From: Pontederia crassipes
Lineage: Eukaryota; Streptophyta; Magnoliopsida; Commelinales; Pontederiaceae
Assembly: GCA_030549335.1 (NCBI GenBank)
Contig: CM060194.1
Coordinates: 32,570,171-32,634,170, forward strand
Direction of reading: 5' to 3'
Length of the DNA: 64,000 nucleotides
Shown here: positions 11,367 through 23,200 of the stretch, in pieces
How positions within the stretch are numbered: position 1 is the first letter of the stretch
How the letters are laid out: each line of letters starts with the position of its first letter
Notes under the pieces: model-generated
What the model was told of the DNA's origin: nothing
Seen by the model: the letters and a program-made list of their open reading frames with translations, nothing else
The model's database searches: none
Program-made: the position numbers and the translations under genes

Positions 11367-12529
11367 TGTTGGAGCAAAGTTTTAATGACATATAAAATTA
11401 TATTTTGATGTTACAAACCTCGAAAGATTCAATGCTGAAAAAGTTTAAAGAAAAAGGGATAACTTTATGCACTACATTTGGATTAAATAATTACTATGAT
11501 CCTATTAGATTTTGGATGAATCATAAATATCAAATTTGCATATAATCCTGTTATCTATCCATAAAATTCAAGATTTTCTAATTTGAATAACTGTGCAAAA
11601 AATTTATGTTCAAAATAGTGCAGATCGATTAACTTGTCGGTCGAAGCAAAGAAGGCCGGTCGAGACAATACCGGTCAGCAAAATAGGAGATGTCGGTCGA
11701 CTGATGAATACTAAGCCTGCCCCGGTTGACGTCGAGATGATACCGGTGGATGTATCGGTCGACGATCAAGCGCAAAAGCTAAAGAAATCACGCAACGGTC
11801 ACATGGACCGATCGACTGGTCCATATGTGCGATCGACCGGCCTCCGAGTCAAATGAACAGTAACGATCAAATTTGAAGGAGAAATTTGTGGAACAATTTC
11901 TGAACGAATTTTTCATATACTAGAGCCTATAAAAGGAGTGCCAAAGCCAGAAGCAAAAACATCCATCCAGCTTTGAAGAAAAAATTCAAGTTATCAAAAG
12001 AAGATATTTTCCTTCAAGTTTTCATTTTGAGTTTTCTCTTCTCTTCTTATGAGCTTAGCATTGTAAATGAGATGAATATTTTATTTAGAAAAATACTGAG
12101 AGAGTTCTTGCGTAAAAAATGTTTCAAATCTTATCTCAACGAGAGAAAAGATTAACTTCATTTGAAGGAGAGGTGAGCATTACCTCTCGAAGCGGAGAAA
12201 AACAATAGTGTAACGGGCTTTTCTTCCTTACTCCATTTGGAACAAAAGAATAGTTCTAGTAGAATCTCCGGCGATCTCGAGGTCGAGAAGTCGGAGCGGA
12301 GACGTATGTCAAGATGTGATTGAACCTCATCAACAACGACCACGTGCATTGTGATTGAATTCACTCTCTCTCTCCCTCTCATATTATGCTTATGATCTGA
12401 TTTGATCTGTTTTGCTTTAAAGATTTGTTAATTAATTTTAAGCTTTCGCGATGATTTTCGTAAAATCAATACTTTTATTTTTAACACCAATTCACCCTCC
12501 CCCTCTTGGTGCTCTTTGGGATCCAACCA
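11367..12529 (+). repeat. 3' LTR of the gag-only Copia element
   Basis: Parallel to the 5' LTR along its length, with tgttggagca at the start, a TATA box tataaaagg at 11928-11936 and an end near ggatccaacca. Point differences and small indels relative to the 5' copy are spread throughout. Confidence 0.8.
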
Positions 12530-12703
12530 ACATAATATTGCCTTCACGTCCTTCCCATTTCTCCACGGATGACAGCACCATGCGATCCATGCTTTTAACA
12601 TTTTATAAAGGTCCAATTAAGCCAATCAATTTTTAGTGTAATGATATTTTCTGCTCAAATATTTTCTTATATTACACCTTTAAGATATACATATATATAT
12701 GAG

Positions 12704-13731
12704 GAATATTGGGGTGCTACCATACATTTGTGATGCGTCCATGATTCCAGGATCATCCGACCTAAGATGGATGGCCCTGATCTGTCCGCGTCAGTTCGGA
12801 TGGGACTTGAAGCAATTCATGTCGATTCGTGCGATTCAGTGTCGATTGGGGGACCTATTCAGTGTTACCCGTGGAGGGGGAGGGGAGACTGTGTAGGGGG
12901 GAGGAGAGACAGGGGGCGAACAAGGGTAGCGGTTATCGACTTCTGGCGTCGAGGAGCTGGGGGAAGGAGGGCGGCGGCACACATGGCATTGGCTTCCGGG
13001 GTCGAGACGGCAAAGGAGGGTAGTGGCGGCGGCTTCCAGCGTCAAGGAGGCGAGCGTGACGGATATGCGAGAAAAAAAGGGGGCGGTGCACGCGACGAAC
13101 GTGAAGGCCCCCCTTTTCACAGCCACGCCAACGCCAAGGGGAGAGGAATCTCGCTGCATCATCGCCCGGCTTTGTTGGAGGAAAGGAGGAGGACTCGTCC
13201 ATGCAGATTGTCTCCGGCACGATGAAGGGAGGAAGACTTGGTCACTCGCTCATCGATTGACCACTCACTCGTCGATCGATCAGCCACCTCATCGCAAATT
13301 GAATGGCCACTCACGCAGTCGATCTTTCATCTTCCACCTTGAAGGTCGGCGCTCGTCAATGAAGGTCGGCACTCGACGATCAATGCCGACCTCCATCGAT
13401 GGCTCCATCCTCCAACTCTCAAATCGGTGCTCGTCGATGAAGGTCGAGGATGCCCGCAATCTCCTTGCTATCGAACCGCCTAAATCATCTCCATCCGCTA
13501 CCTTGAATCAACGCACACAAATCCAAGTCCGCCTAAATCATCTCCATCCGCTACCTTGAATCAACGCACACAAATCCAAGTCCTGGATACATTGAACCAA
13601 CATGCACAAATCTAGATTGTCCATCTCAAATCAGACAAACCTGAAAGCACGAGTGCAAGGTGCTACCATAGATATCAAACGGTCCCGAAAGTATAGGTGC
13701 AGGGTGCTAGTGTGATAGCACCCCAATATTC
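12704..13731. mobile_element. 1.03-kb TIR element with GC-rich core
   Basis: A perfect 16-bp inverted repeat, gaatattggggtgcta at 12704-12719 and its complement at 13716-13731, bounds a segment that is clearly richer in GC (about 12760-13600) than both flanks. Because aatatt is palindromic, the outer 6 bp could instead be a target duplication around a GGGGTGCTA end. The interior has open frames on both strands but none matches a protein family I recognise. It could be a non-autonomous DNA transposon carrying captured host DNA (Pack-MULE-like). Superfamily undetermined. Confidence 0.5.
13478..13583. repeat. 53-bp tandem duplication
   Basis: Two head-to-tail copies (13478-13530 and 13531-13583) beginning gcctaaatcatctccatc, identical as far as I can read. 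They lie inside the GC-rich core of the TIR element. Confidence 0.9.
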
Positions 13732-13736
13732 TTATA

Positions 13737-13792
13737 TTATTGATCTTCGATTATATATATATATATATATATATATAATCGAAGATCAATAA
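13737..13792. repeat. 56-bp perfect palindrome
   Basis: Sequence ttattgatcttcgat, then a central TA run, then the exact complement to atcgaagatcaataa. It can form a 28-bp-arm hairpin or cruciform and directly abuts the TIR element. Non-coding. Confidence 0.85.
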
Positions 13793-14286
13793 ATATAAAA
13801 AATTAATCTCACCTAGACTCAATGGATTAGTTGAATCATCGTGACTGCTCAAAATTCAAAATTTAGCAACTAAAAAAAATTGACATTGTATTAAAACAAG
13901 TTTAGCGTATTTTCCTGTTATGATAATAAAAAGAACTTGAAAGCGCATTTCTTCCGCCATATAATACAAAGAGGGATACAAGACAAAACTGAAAGCAAAG
14001 AATAATTAGGGAAAAAATATGCCTCATTTGGTGGCTGTTCGTATAGAATGTACATGTATGAATGTAATACAAGAAAGAAGAAAAAAACTCGGAAAAAAAT
14101 CAACCGAAGAAAAAGCAACTTTACAGACGACGAAGGAACGACGAAGAAATTGAACAGGAGAAAATTAGAAGACTGCCCAAGCTGATGAGCTTCTTTTCTT
14201 GGTAAATTCACAGACATAAATATCTTCATGGCATTCGATCGCCCACGCAGCATGATTAAGACTTCATCCCCCGTTTACCTCTTGAA
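13793..14286. other. 3' flank of SEC8
   Basis: Probably contains the SEC8 3' untranslated region (minus strand) in the part next to 14287. An open frame on the minus strand at 13918-14253 is a by-product of this AT-rich DNA and has no domain I recognise. Confidence 0.5.
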
Positions 14287-17200
14287 CTAATGACGCAAGA
14301 TCTCCAAGATACGCCTCTCTGCATCTACTGGAATCTCCCTGCCTGGGACGTTGACCTTCAAGAGGCTGGAATACCTGTCGGAACAGACGAATGTAAGAAC
14401 CAATTTTTCAGGCTTTTTACACATCACTTTTAGTTCATCATTTTTCTTACTCTATCCTGGTAAACAGATACTCGTGTTCTGCGATGAATGCTAGCAAGGC
14501 CTGTATTTATGAAAAGATATTATGTGAATAATTTTGTCTGACCACAAAGAAAAAAGAAGATGCATCCCAAGTCTAGCTTAATACCTCAAATGGCAAGTTC
14601 AAGAGCTCGTAATAGGTCCGGACACGATCCAGCCCCTGTTGGACAGTCTCACTATCTATTGAGGGTATGGCTGCTAAAGCCTGCAACAGAAACGTACTTC
14701 AGAAATCTCCGGTTCCCTTGAAATGGGATTTGGCATCTTGTAGCTTTTAACATAGATACATGCAACATTACTCCATCTAAAATAATTTATTGTAGCACAA
14801 GGCGGTAGAACAATTTATGCCTCAAGTTAATCACAAATCAGGGGTCAACTCTAAATATTGTGATGCAAGGTTTGAAGACAAATTAAATGCTCGTGCTACA
14901 CATCATGTCTAATAAGAAGGCATGAAAAGATTACTGGAATTTAATAATCCACTCACCTGTTCAAGCGCAATAGTGTTCCTGCATATCTGTTGGACTCCTA
15001 ATAAATTGATAGATTTTATTTCAGACAGAGCCTGATAAATGAACTTGTTAATAGCGAGCCATAAGAGGCATATACCTATGCCCATTACAAATAAACTAAT
15101 CCACTGGCGTACACAAAAATATGGTTCACACCTTGATCGAAGCATTTGTTGCAACACTATATATTCCACCAAAGATGTAATTTCTTTTTATTTCTGCAAC
15201 AAATGGTGTGATTTCCTCATCTCGTCGTGTAATCTACATTAATCAGGAGGAAATCTAATAATAGAAACATAATAAATCAACTATATGGCAAACTAAAATA
15301 AAAACATGATGCTCGAAAAGTTGAGTGGGTGGATTCCACAAAAATACACTGTAGATTCTACACCTTTAAAAGACTGATTATTTAGCTGACAAAACTAAGA
15401 AAGGGTTGTCAACCTCAACACACTACAACTGTCGTCAAAGTGACATGGTGGTCACAATGTGTTCCTTCAAACTAGAATGTTGGAACAAAGATGAAAAAAG
15501 AAAAAGGTTTCATGCACTACAGATACCTAAGCAAACAAATTAAGGTATCAGCAGAGTCGTCTGTTAAATCCTGCATGTGATAATCTTATAGTAGGATGTT
15601 AAATTAGATCCATTAATCACCTCATCCTCTTGCAGTGTAATAATCTTTTAACACCCAGTATTTCTATTTCATTTTTCATGTTTTCATATGCAAGAAACAC
15701 CGTACAAAGTAATGGTGAAAAGAACAATAGTAAAAACAGACCAGTGCTGTAAGCGACATGACAAAATCATCCGGTTCTTCAGCATCTTGATCTTCTGAGT
15801 AGTCTCTTGTTGGTCATTTCCTGTGTAGAATTGTGTTAATTCCACTATCATGGAATCTAATGACAAAATATCAGATGATTTATCAACCAATGGTGTCAAA
15901 CCTGCATATGGAAGATTGATTCCAACTCCATTTCCAGTCGCAAAACCTTCAGACAGTCAACTGATAGTTTTCTGTATTCATCAGCAACAGAAGCAAAAGT
16001 TTTTGGTGGTGTACTCAAACTTCGCGTATGGTTATGAGCTTGATTCTTCTGGTTCTTCTCATCTGCGAAATTGAGAGGTTTCCCAAAGGACTCTCCAATC
16101 CTGACAGTGCATAAAGAAAAACAATAAGGTGCACAAATCAACATCATATACATATATCCTTTTGCGATAATTGAGAGATACCACCACAAAAAACCCATTG
16201 ACATAAATATGATGACTTGATAGAGTAATATAACAGACAAGATAAAAAAAAAAGATCATGTGAGAGACCTATATATTTAACATAAGACATATTTGTAAAT
16301 CATTATACACCAAAAAACTTGGATCTTGGATTGATTTCATAGACTGCATACATGTTGAAATATATAGTAGATAGATTAAATCAAAAGGAAGCACAGAAAT
16401 AAATAATTCATGCATTAGGGTAACCACCTTGACATTTGCAAAGAAAAATAGAATCAAGTTTTTCTTTTATGACGGAGTCATTAGCTAAGTTATATGACTT
16501 TTAGCATTAACAGAATGATTTAATAATGTTGATCATATTAATTGGAATCTGAGTTTAGATTCCTTGTGAATTTCATTAACAGATCAATATACTCCAGACA
16601 ATTCATCAACTTGGTGTTTGACAATGAAGTGTAATTCCTATACAAAAAGTGTTCACATAAGTTTCTAGTATCAAAAGTTTCCATCAACATCTTTGCATGA
16701 TCATCACTAGTATAGAGATTTAAAGAGATAGAAGCAAAGTAATCACAAAATATCAATTCTACACTCTCGAAATTGATACCTTTGGAAAAGTAACTCTCAC
16801 ATCTCACCATTCATATTTAATATATTATGATTAAACAATGTTAAGTATCTTTACCTTACAATTGAATCTGCCAAATACTCCAAGGAATCACTAAGAGAGG
16901 CTAAAAGGATCAGTTTGTTATCATCATGAATCAGATTCTCCTGAAAAATTCGCCCACAGTTATCTTATGATGCAAATTCAAGCAATAGATATCAGAGGTT
17001 GATCAATAATTCAGAAATCAAGAAGCTGTTAAGGAAAAATTATGTTGCCAATAGTAAAGTTATACAAATCTTCTTCTGACAATCTTGTGAACTTGCCTCT
17101 TCCACCATTGATGGTGCCCACAAAAAGAATAGAAAGTCTACCAGTATGTGAGTACTTTGTCATCACATGATTATATCACAAAAAGAAATGCATACTTCTC

Positions 17201-20200
17201 CTACTCAAAAGTCATTGATAGTGTCTTTCAGTTTAGCCACTAATAGGTTGTACACTCTACCAGTATGTGAGTACTTTGTCATCACATGATTATATCACAA
17301 AAAGAAATGCATATTTCTCCTACTCAAAAGTCATTGATAGTGTCTTTCAGTTTAGCCACTAATAGGTTCTACCAGTATGTGAGTACTTTGTCATCACATG
17401 ATTATATCACAAAAAGAAATGCATATTTCTCCTACTCAAAAGGCATTGATAGTGTCTTTCAGTTTAGCCACTAATAGGTTGTACACTCTAATTCGTATTA
17501 AACAAAAAAGGTTAAAAATAATGAAGTCCATAAAACTTTTGCATGATCACTTGCTGTCCTCTAGTAGAAAAATGTAATAAATAACCAGCCTTAAAGAGAA
17601 AATAAAGAAAATGGCCAACTAAACAGATAAACACCATAATGTAATAAATAACCAGCCTTCAAGAGAACTACAGGCACTATCAATTGATGCACAGTGCAAA
17701 TTTTAGAATTGTTGAAATTCGCCCACAGGCACATTATGGTGTTTATCTGTTTTCTTTACCCACCTTATCTGCAGTTTTAGTATTTGACTAATCCGGTTCA
17801 AAAGGGCTCCCAATGATGTATGTGACAGGATTCAAACAATGGGCTACTAGTTCCAGCATCTTTTATTTATTTATTTATTTTAAGTCACTAGCTCTAGCCG
17901 ACCCCACCTAGTGGGATAAGGCTTTGTTGTTGTTGTTGTTGTTATTTTAAGTCACTGGCTCATGAACATGGATAAAGGAGGAGGGTTCAAACTCCGCCTA
18001 TGTTTTATAGCCGGTCCCAAGTCCGGATAAAGGAGGAGGGTTGTGTTAGGCCCCGACAGCCGGCGTAAAACCCTGTCGAATCTCATGAACATGGATCAAC
18101 GAATATGACGTCGTATGATCCATGTAGCCGACCTCACCTAGTGGGATAAGGCTTTGTTATTATTGTTGTTGTTGTTGTATTTTAAGTCACTAGCTCCAGC
18201 ATCTAAACCCAGGGCTCATACCACTTCTACCATTTGAGCTGACACTGGTTGTTTGTTCATCTCCTTCTTCATTATAAACGAAGTTCCAAGGCACATTTTA
18301 ATTCACTTCATATGTTGTGGGCTACATTGTGTATGGAGAAAGCATAGCAGAGATTTTATTCATTATTAAGGGGAGAGGTTTTGCATATGTCAGCCACTTA
18401 TCAGCAGAAACCTTATTAGCAATGCTTTGAATTTTGTTTGTGACACATAAATGACTTATTGATAGTGAAGCATTTAGAATGCAAATCACTACAATAATAT
18501 TTACATTTACCTGCTTTATCGGGCGCAATCCCAATAATAAATCACTTAACTCCATTTCAACTTCTACTGTTTCAGCATCTGAAACCCCAGTTCTGTGAAA
18601 TGATTGTCCACGTGAACTTTGAAAACAAACATTCGCGGGGTGAACTTTCATCAATCCCTCGACATCACTCCTTCCCAAGAGCATATAGCTTTGTTTCTCC
18701 AGGACAGCCTGTGCATGTCATTAAGCACACCATCAGAATCACTTGCCAACATCATTTAAGTTTAGGAATGAAGCATCTAAACTTCTGGATTGAGGCAAGG
18801 AGTTGTGTTGCATTTGATGTACATGACAGGAGCCCCAAACAAAAGCATAAATTCTTAAAACACCAAAAGTAAAAATTCTTGTGTTGCAAGTATCTTATCA
18901 TTTTATACACAGAACCCAAGAATAAGAGGAAACATAACCAACAACTCAGCAATTTAGACAACTTAAACCAAGGTGAATATCAACTAAAAGTTTCACTAAG
19001 TAGAGGAGGACCTCCAACCTGTGGATGAGATGACAATGATTTTTATCAATCACAAAATTTTGATTGAGCCTAATGGAAGTAAGTTGAAAGTTCTATGATA
19101 ATCAGAAATAAGTTATGCATGTTAGAAAAACAAGTGTGTAAAGTTTGAATCAAAACTCCACCAAGAATTCCCTCAAAAAAAAGTCCCCTGAGCATTATTG
19201 TCCCTTCTATTAAACAAACTATAAATGTATCTCGAAAATCAAGACTTGCCAATAAAAAATCTTATATGGAAGCAAAAGAAAAATACGTTAATGAGAAAAC
19301 AAAACAGGTAGTGGGTGTTCCTCAAACATAGGCATGATTAAACATCGATGAAATGAAAATGCCATTCCAAGACATTTACTACTCCAGAATTGATGCCTAG
19401 CCCAAAAAACTGTTACAATGAATCCAAAGATGTAGGACCATGAAAATGTATACCAGTAGAAGAACAATGTTTACCTCCATGTATGATGTTCTGCACCTCT
19501 CATAGGTACGGTCTAGAAAAGTTAACACATAGTCAACAAGTTCGTTTGCATACTTCGGCATTAATTGTGCCCAGCCTAGCACCTAAAGTGAAGATAATTA
19601 CAAATTCACATAATAAAAAGATGACTGAAAATATATAAAAGTTTACCTCTTTTGATAAGTAATCAGTAGCTAAGAGTCCTGGCAACACAGGTCGTCCCTT
19701 CTCCACCAGAGGGATATATGCCGAAGAAGCATTAGCATGTGGCCTAAATGCTGCAGGACCTGAAAAGAAAAGTAATGTTCTTTATTTATTTTTCTCCTCA
19801 CTTGTGAGTACTCTATATTTTAAACACTTGGCATAGTAATATAATTTTTCTCTTATTTTCGTGGCATCAGATCAAACCCATTGAAAACTGTTCTACCATT
19901 AAGGTAGTCAAGATCAGGATCTTACGTCAGAAGGAGTCCGTAAGATCAAAAATCATAAAATCAAATCTTACATATATATTTAAAAAATATTTTAGTATAT
20001 AAATTATATAAAAAATAAATTTTTAAATAAAGTTATAATGGTTTAATATTAACTTAATTATATCCTATTGAGACTTCTTACATGCAAATATATACTACTT
20101 ATAATAGTAATTCAATATGAATTGACAAAAACCTGACAATAATATGATTAATATAGAGTACCATTATATAAATAACTTTTAAAATACATTAATATTAAAG

Positions 20201-23200
20201 TTATTTTGTGGATAAATATTTTTAAAATTTTAATTATAACCAATCATCTTCCTCTTAATTTTAACTCCGCCTATGTTTTATAGTCGGTCCCAAGCCCGGA
20301 TAAAGGAGGAGGGTTGTGTTAGGCCCCGACAGTCAGCGTAAAACCCTGTCGAATCTCATGAACATGGATCAACGAATGAGCGGAATAGCATCGTATGATC
20401 CATGTAGCCGACCCCACCTAGTGGGATAAGGCTTTGTTGTTGTTGTTGTATCTTCCTCTTAACTTTATTTATCCAAAAATCATGTTGCACTTGGTGACAA
20501 TTAAAAAAATTTGAAAAAAAATAGATTTGTAGGATCTTACAATCCTATCAATTCCTACAATCTAGATCTTACGATCCTACAAAAATGATCCCAAAGTTAA
20601 GATGGAGATCATGATTCCCAAGTGAGATTGTACGATCTTGATAACCTTTCTCTCCATATCCTCCCATCATCAATCTCCTTGATGGCTTGATGCATTGCAG
20701 CAAGCAAGGTATTGTACAGCTGTCATATAACACAACATGATGGTTCTCCTTTGTAACACAGCAATGCAGCCATATACAATAATACTTCATTATTATATTT
20801 CTTTTACTCTCTTCTGAATAATCATATTTCTTGTCTCAATGACAGCCAAATCAGCTTGCTTTAGCTCTTTAAATTTGTTAAAATAGAACTTTCTTTTGAG
20901 GAAATATTAAAATATATCTACCTCACAGTGTGGATGAATATATAATCTTTAAGCTTGTTCATATTACTGGTTGATTTTCTTCAAGTGTCTTTATTACTAT
21001 GTGCAGATATTTTCCATCCTGATGTGCCAGGATCTGGATTCTACAATATTATTGATCAAAATGCTGCCACAGCAGAACAAGTGACTTTGGTTTCAAGCCT
21101 TCGATGTCTGTTGATGACGAAGAAAACTTCATCGTAATATCACCTTAGAGCTACTAATGCTACTGATAATCAGAAGTACAAAAGTTGGGTACAAGATGAT
21201 GCATATGTCATGACATATTTATCATAGTATGGAACAAGACATTGGTATTTTGCATTTGGGTAGTGCAAGAACTAATTGATATTTTATAACCAGAGAAAAC
21301 ATGACCACGAAAATTGGGTGGTAACTCTACTTAAACTGTGAAATTTATAACTGCGTATAGGGTAAAAAATGATAAAGCAGGATTCGAAGCAGGTGTGGAA
21401 CCCTACACAAAGGCAATATCCACCACCCACCCACCCCCACCCCACCCGACACACACACACACACCCCCCCCCCCCCCCCCCCCCACACCCACCCACCCAA
21501 ACAGAGAAGAGATGTGATGTACAATGTACAATAGAGGCACACAACGACAAAGACAACTAAAAGGATGCATCCATCTCCTAACTAATCAATGAAGTTGCCT
21601 CGAAGATCTCCACAAAGCATCAACTGCCAAAGAGACGACCTTTGCGACGATAAGTGTGAATCTACCCTAGCCACCTAGGATTATGTCTGCAACCCATCTA
21701 GTTTGGTGTTTTAGGCATTCGGGATCTTCGTCAGACCAATCAAACACTTATGGGTTAGATGGATTGTGGAAAGAGGGGACAGCCTATGGAGCACAACTTT
21801 TTTCGCATGTTATGGCAGAGAACTTTCTTGAAATTCCCGCACACATCTTATCCGTGCACATCACACCTGATGCGAATCATCTCCAAAATCTTTCCTTTGA
21901 TATGGCCTCTCCTCACTCCTTCCCTCATCTTTGGGGCAGCTTCTGTAGACATGAGTGGTTGACGAGTGGCACAATAACAAATGCTTTCCCCAGGTTAGTG
22001 GCAGTCTTTGCTTTTTGGTTAGGGACTCTTGGACCCTGTTGTTTCGTGCCAGCCTTTCAAACCAGCAGTTTACAGAGCTACTTGTATTATTCAAGTGGGT
22101 TGCAAGACACCATCAAGACAGGACGAACGAGGATGGCTAAGCATGGTCCTCCTAACACTCCTCTGCATGGAGGACCTACATGCATCTCTTGCTTGTGAGC
22201 AAAACATCGATCGAGTAAAGAGCTGATTGCCAACTCATCTGGTTACTCATCCTTTTTTCCTCTCGAAAAACTCATCTAGGGATCACGTCTGCCCCTCAAT
22301 ATCAAGACTTTTGTTTAGTTTATGACGCGCGGCAGGATCCTCACACAAATCTATAGAATGAGATGGACTCCCACCACAAACACTGTGTGTACTATATGAG
22401 TCTTCAAGAGAGGACATAGGTCATCATTTTTGCAGCTGCCCTAGTGCCTTAGAGGTGTGGCGTCCATTGCAGCGAACTGATATTGATGCTTTGGCATTGT
22501 ATATGTTTTGGAGGTGGCAATGGATGACGACTATGGCGGGCACATAGGCCATATGACTTCAAAGCAACTGCACACTTTTTGAGGGCAAGCAGTGCTACAT
22601 TGAGAATATTGTACATCATATAACCACTTTGATAAGAGTGTAAGGGTGGATAGTTTCTTTTCAGAAGCATTTTGTCTTTTATTCTTTCACATCTTTTGTG
22701 ATCACACATGTACATCTTTTATCATGGATCACGAGATATATACATGGATGGTTAGCACGATGTAGTCAACCTTTTTACCCTAAAGAAAATACCTAAATCC
22801 CAACCTTTGTAGAGATGGGACACCAAAAAAGCAAGTAGGCTTTGTACTTTGCTGCCTCCCATGAGAGGTAGTTGTGTTACGTTTATTTCAACATGTAAAC
22901 TCTGGTGAGGACCCTTACCACACATCAAAAGTCAAACAAAAATCTACACTGAAGACTATGTGTGATCTCCATATTCATTGACAGTCCAATCAGAGTGCAC
23001 TAGACCATGCTACCACGAAGCAAGTGCATGTACACTACCTGCACTCAGTAGTGGTCTAGGAACCAGACCCAGCTATCCAACCTCGATCCATCGGGAGAAT
23101 AAGTGGATATCTTGACAACTACCAATCTGACTAAAACTTTCTATATTCACTAGCAGCATTTTCCCCTGTGCTTTTACTGTGAGTGCTCAACCAACCACGT

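Larger units (their letters stand above)
7825..12529 (+). mobile_element. non-autonomous Copia-type element with gag only (TR-GAG-like)
   Basis: Two direct LTRs of about 1165 bp (7825-8990 and 11367-12529) enclose a 2.4-kb interior. The interior starts with a primer-binding site matching initiator-Met tRNA (tggtatcaga at 8993) and ends with a polypurine tract (11352-11365). In between there is only a degenerate Copia gag and its zinc knuckle; protease, integrase, reverse transcriptase and RNase H are absent. The word cataata occurs at both outer borders (7818-7824, 12531-12537), consistent with a target duplication although Copia normally makes 5 bp. A sample of about 90 bp of the LTR starts differs at roughly one base in nine, so the insertion is old. 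Mobility would have needed enzymes from another element. Confidence 0.82.

Noticed and set aside
12767..13559. Several overlapping open frames of 95-178 codons in the GC-rich core
   Set aside because: They overlap on both strands, match no family and partly encode the 53-bp tandem repeat. More likely a by-product of GC-rich DNA.
17286..17474. 62-codon plus-strand frame with internal repetition
   Set aside because: Produced by the 119-bp tandem array; no coding support.
17137..17487. CRISPR-like regular repeats
   Set aside because: Repeat units are about 119 bp and contiguous without unique spacers, in a plant intron. It is an ordinary tandem duplication.
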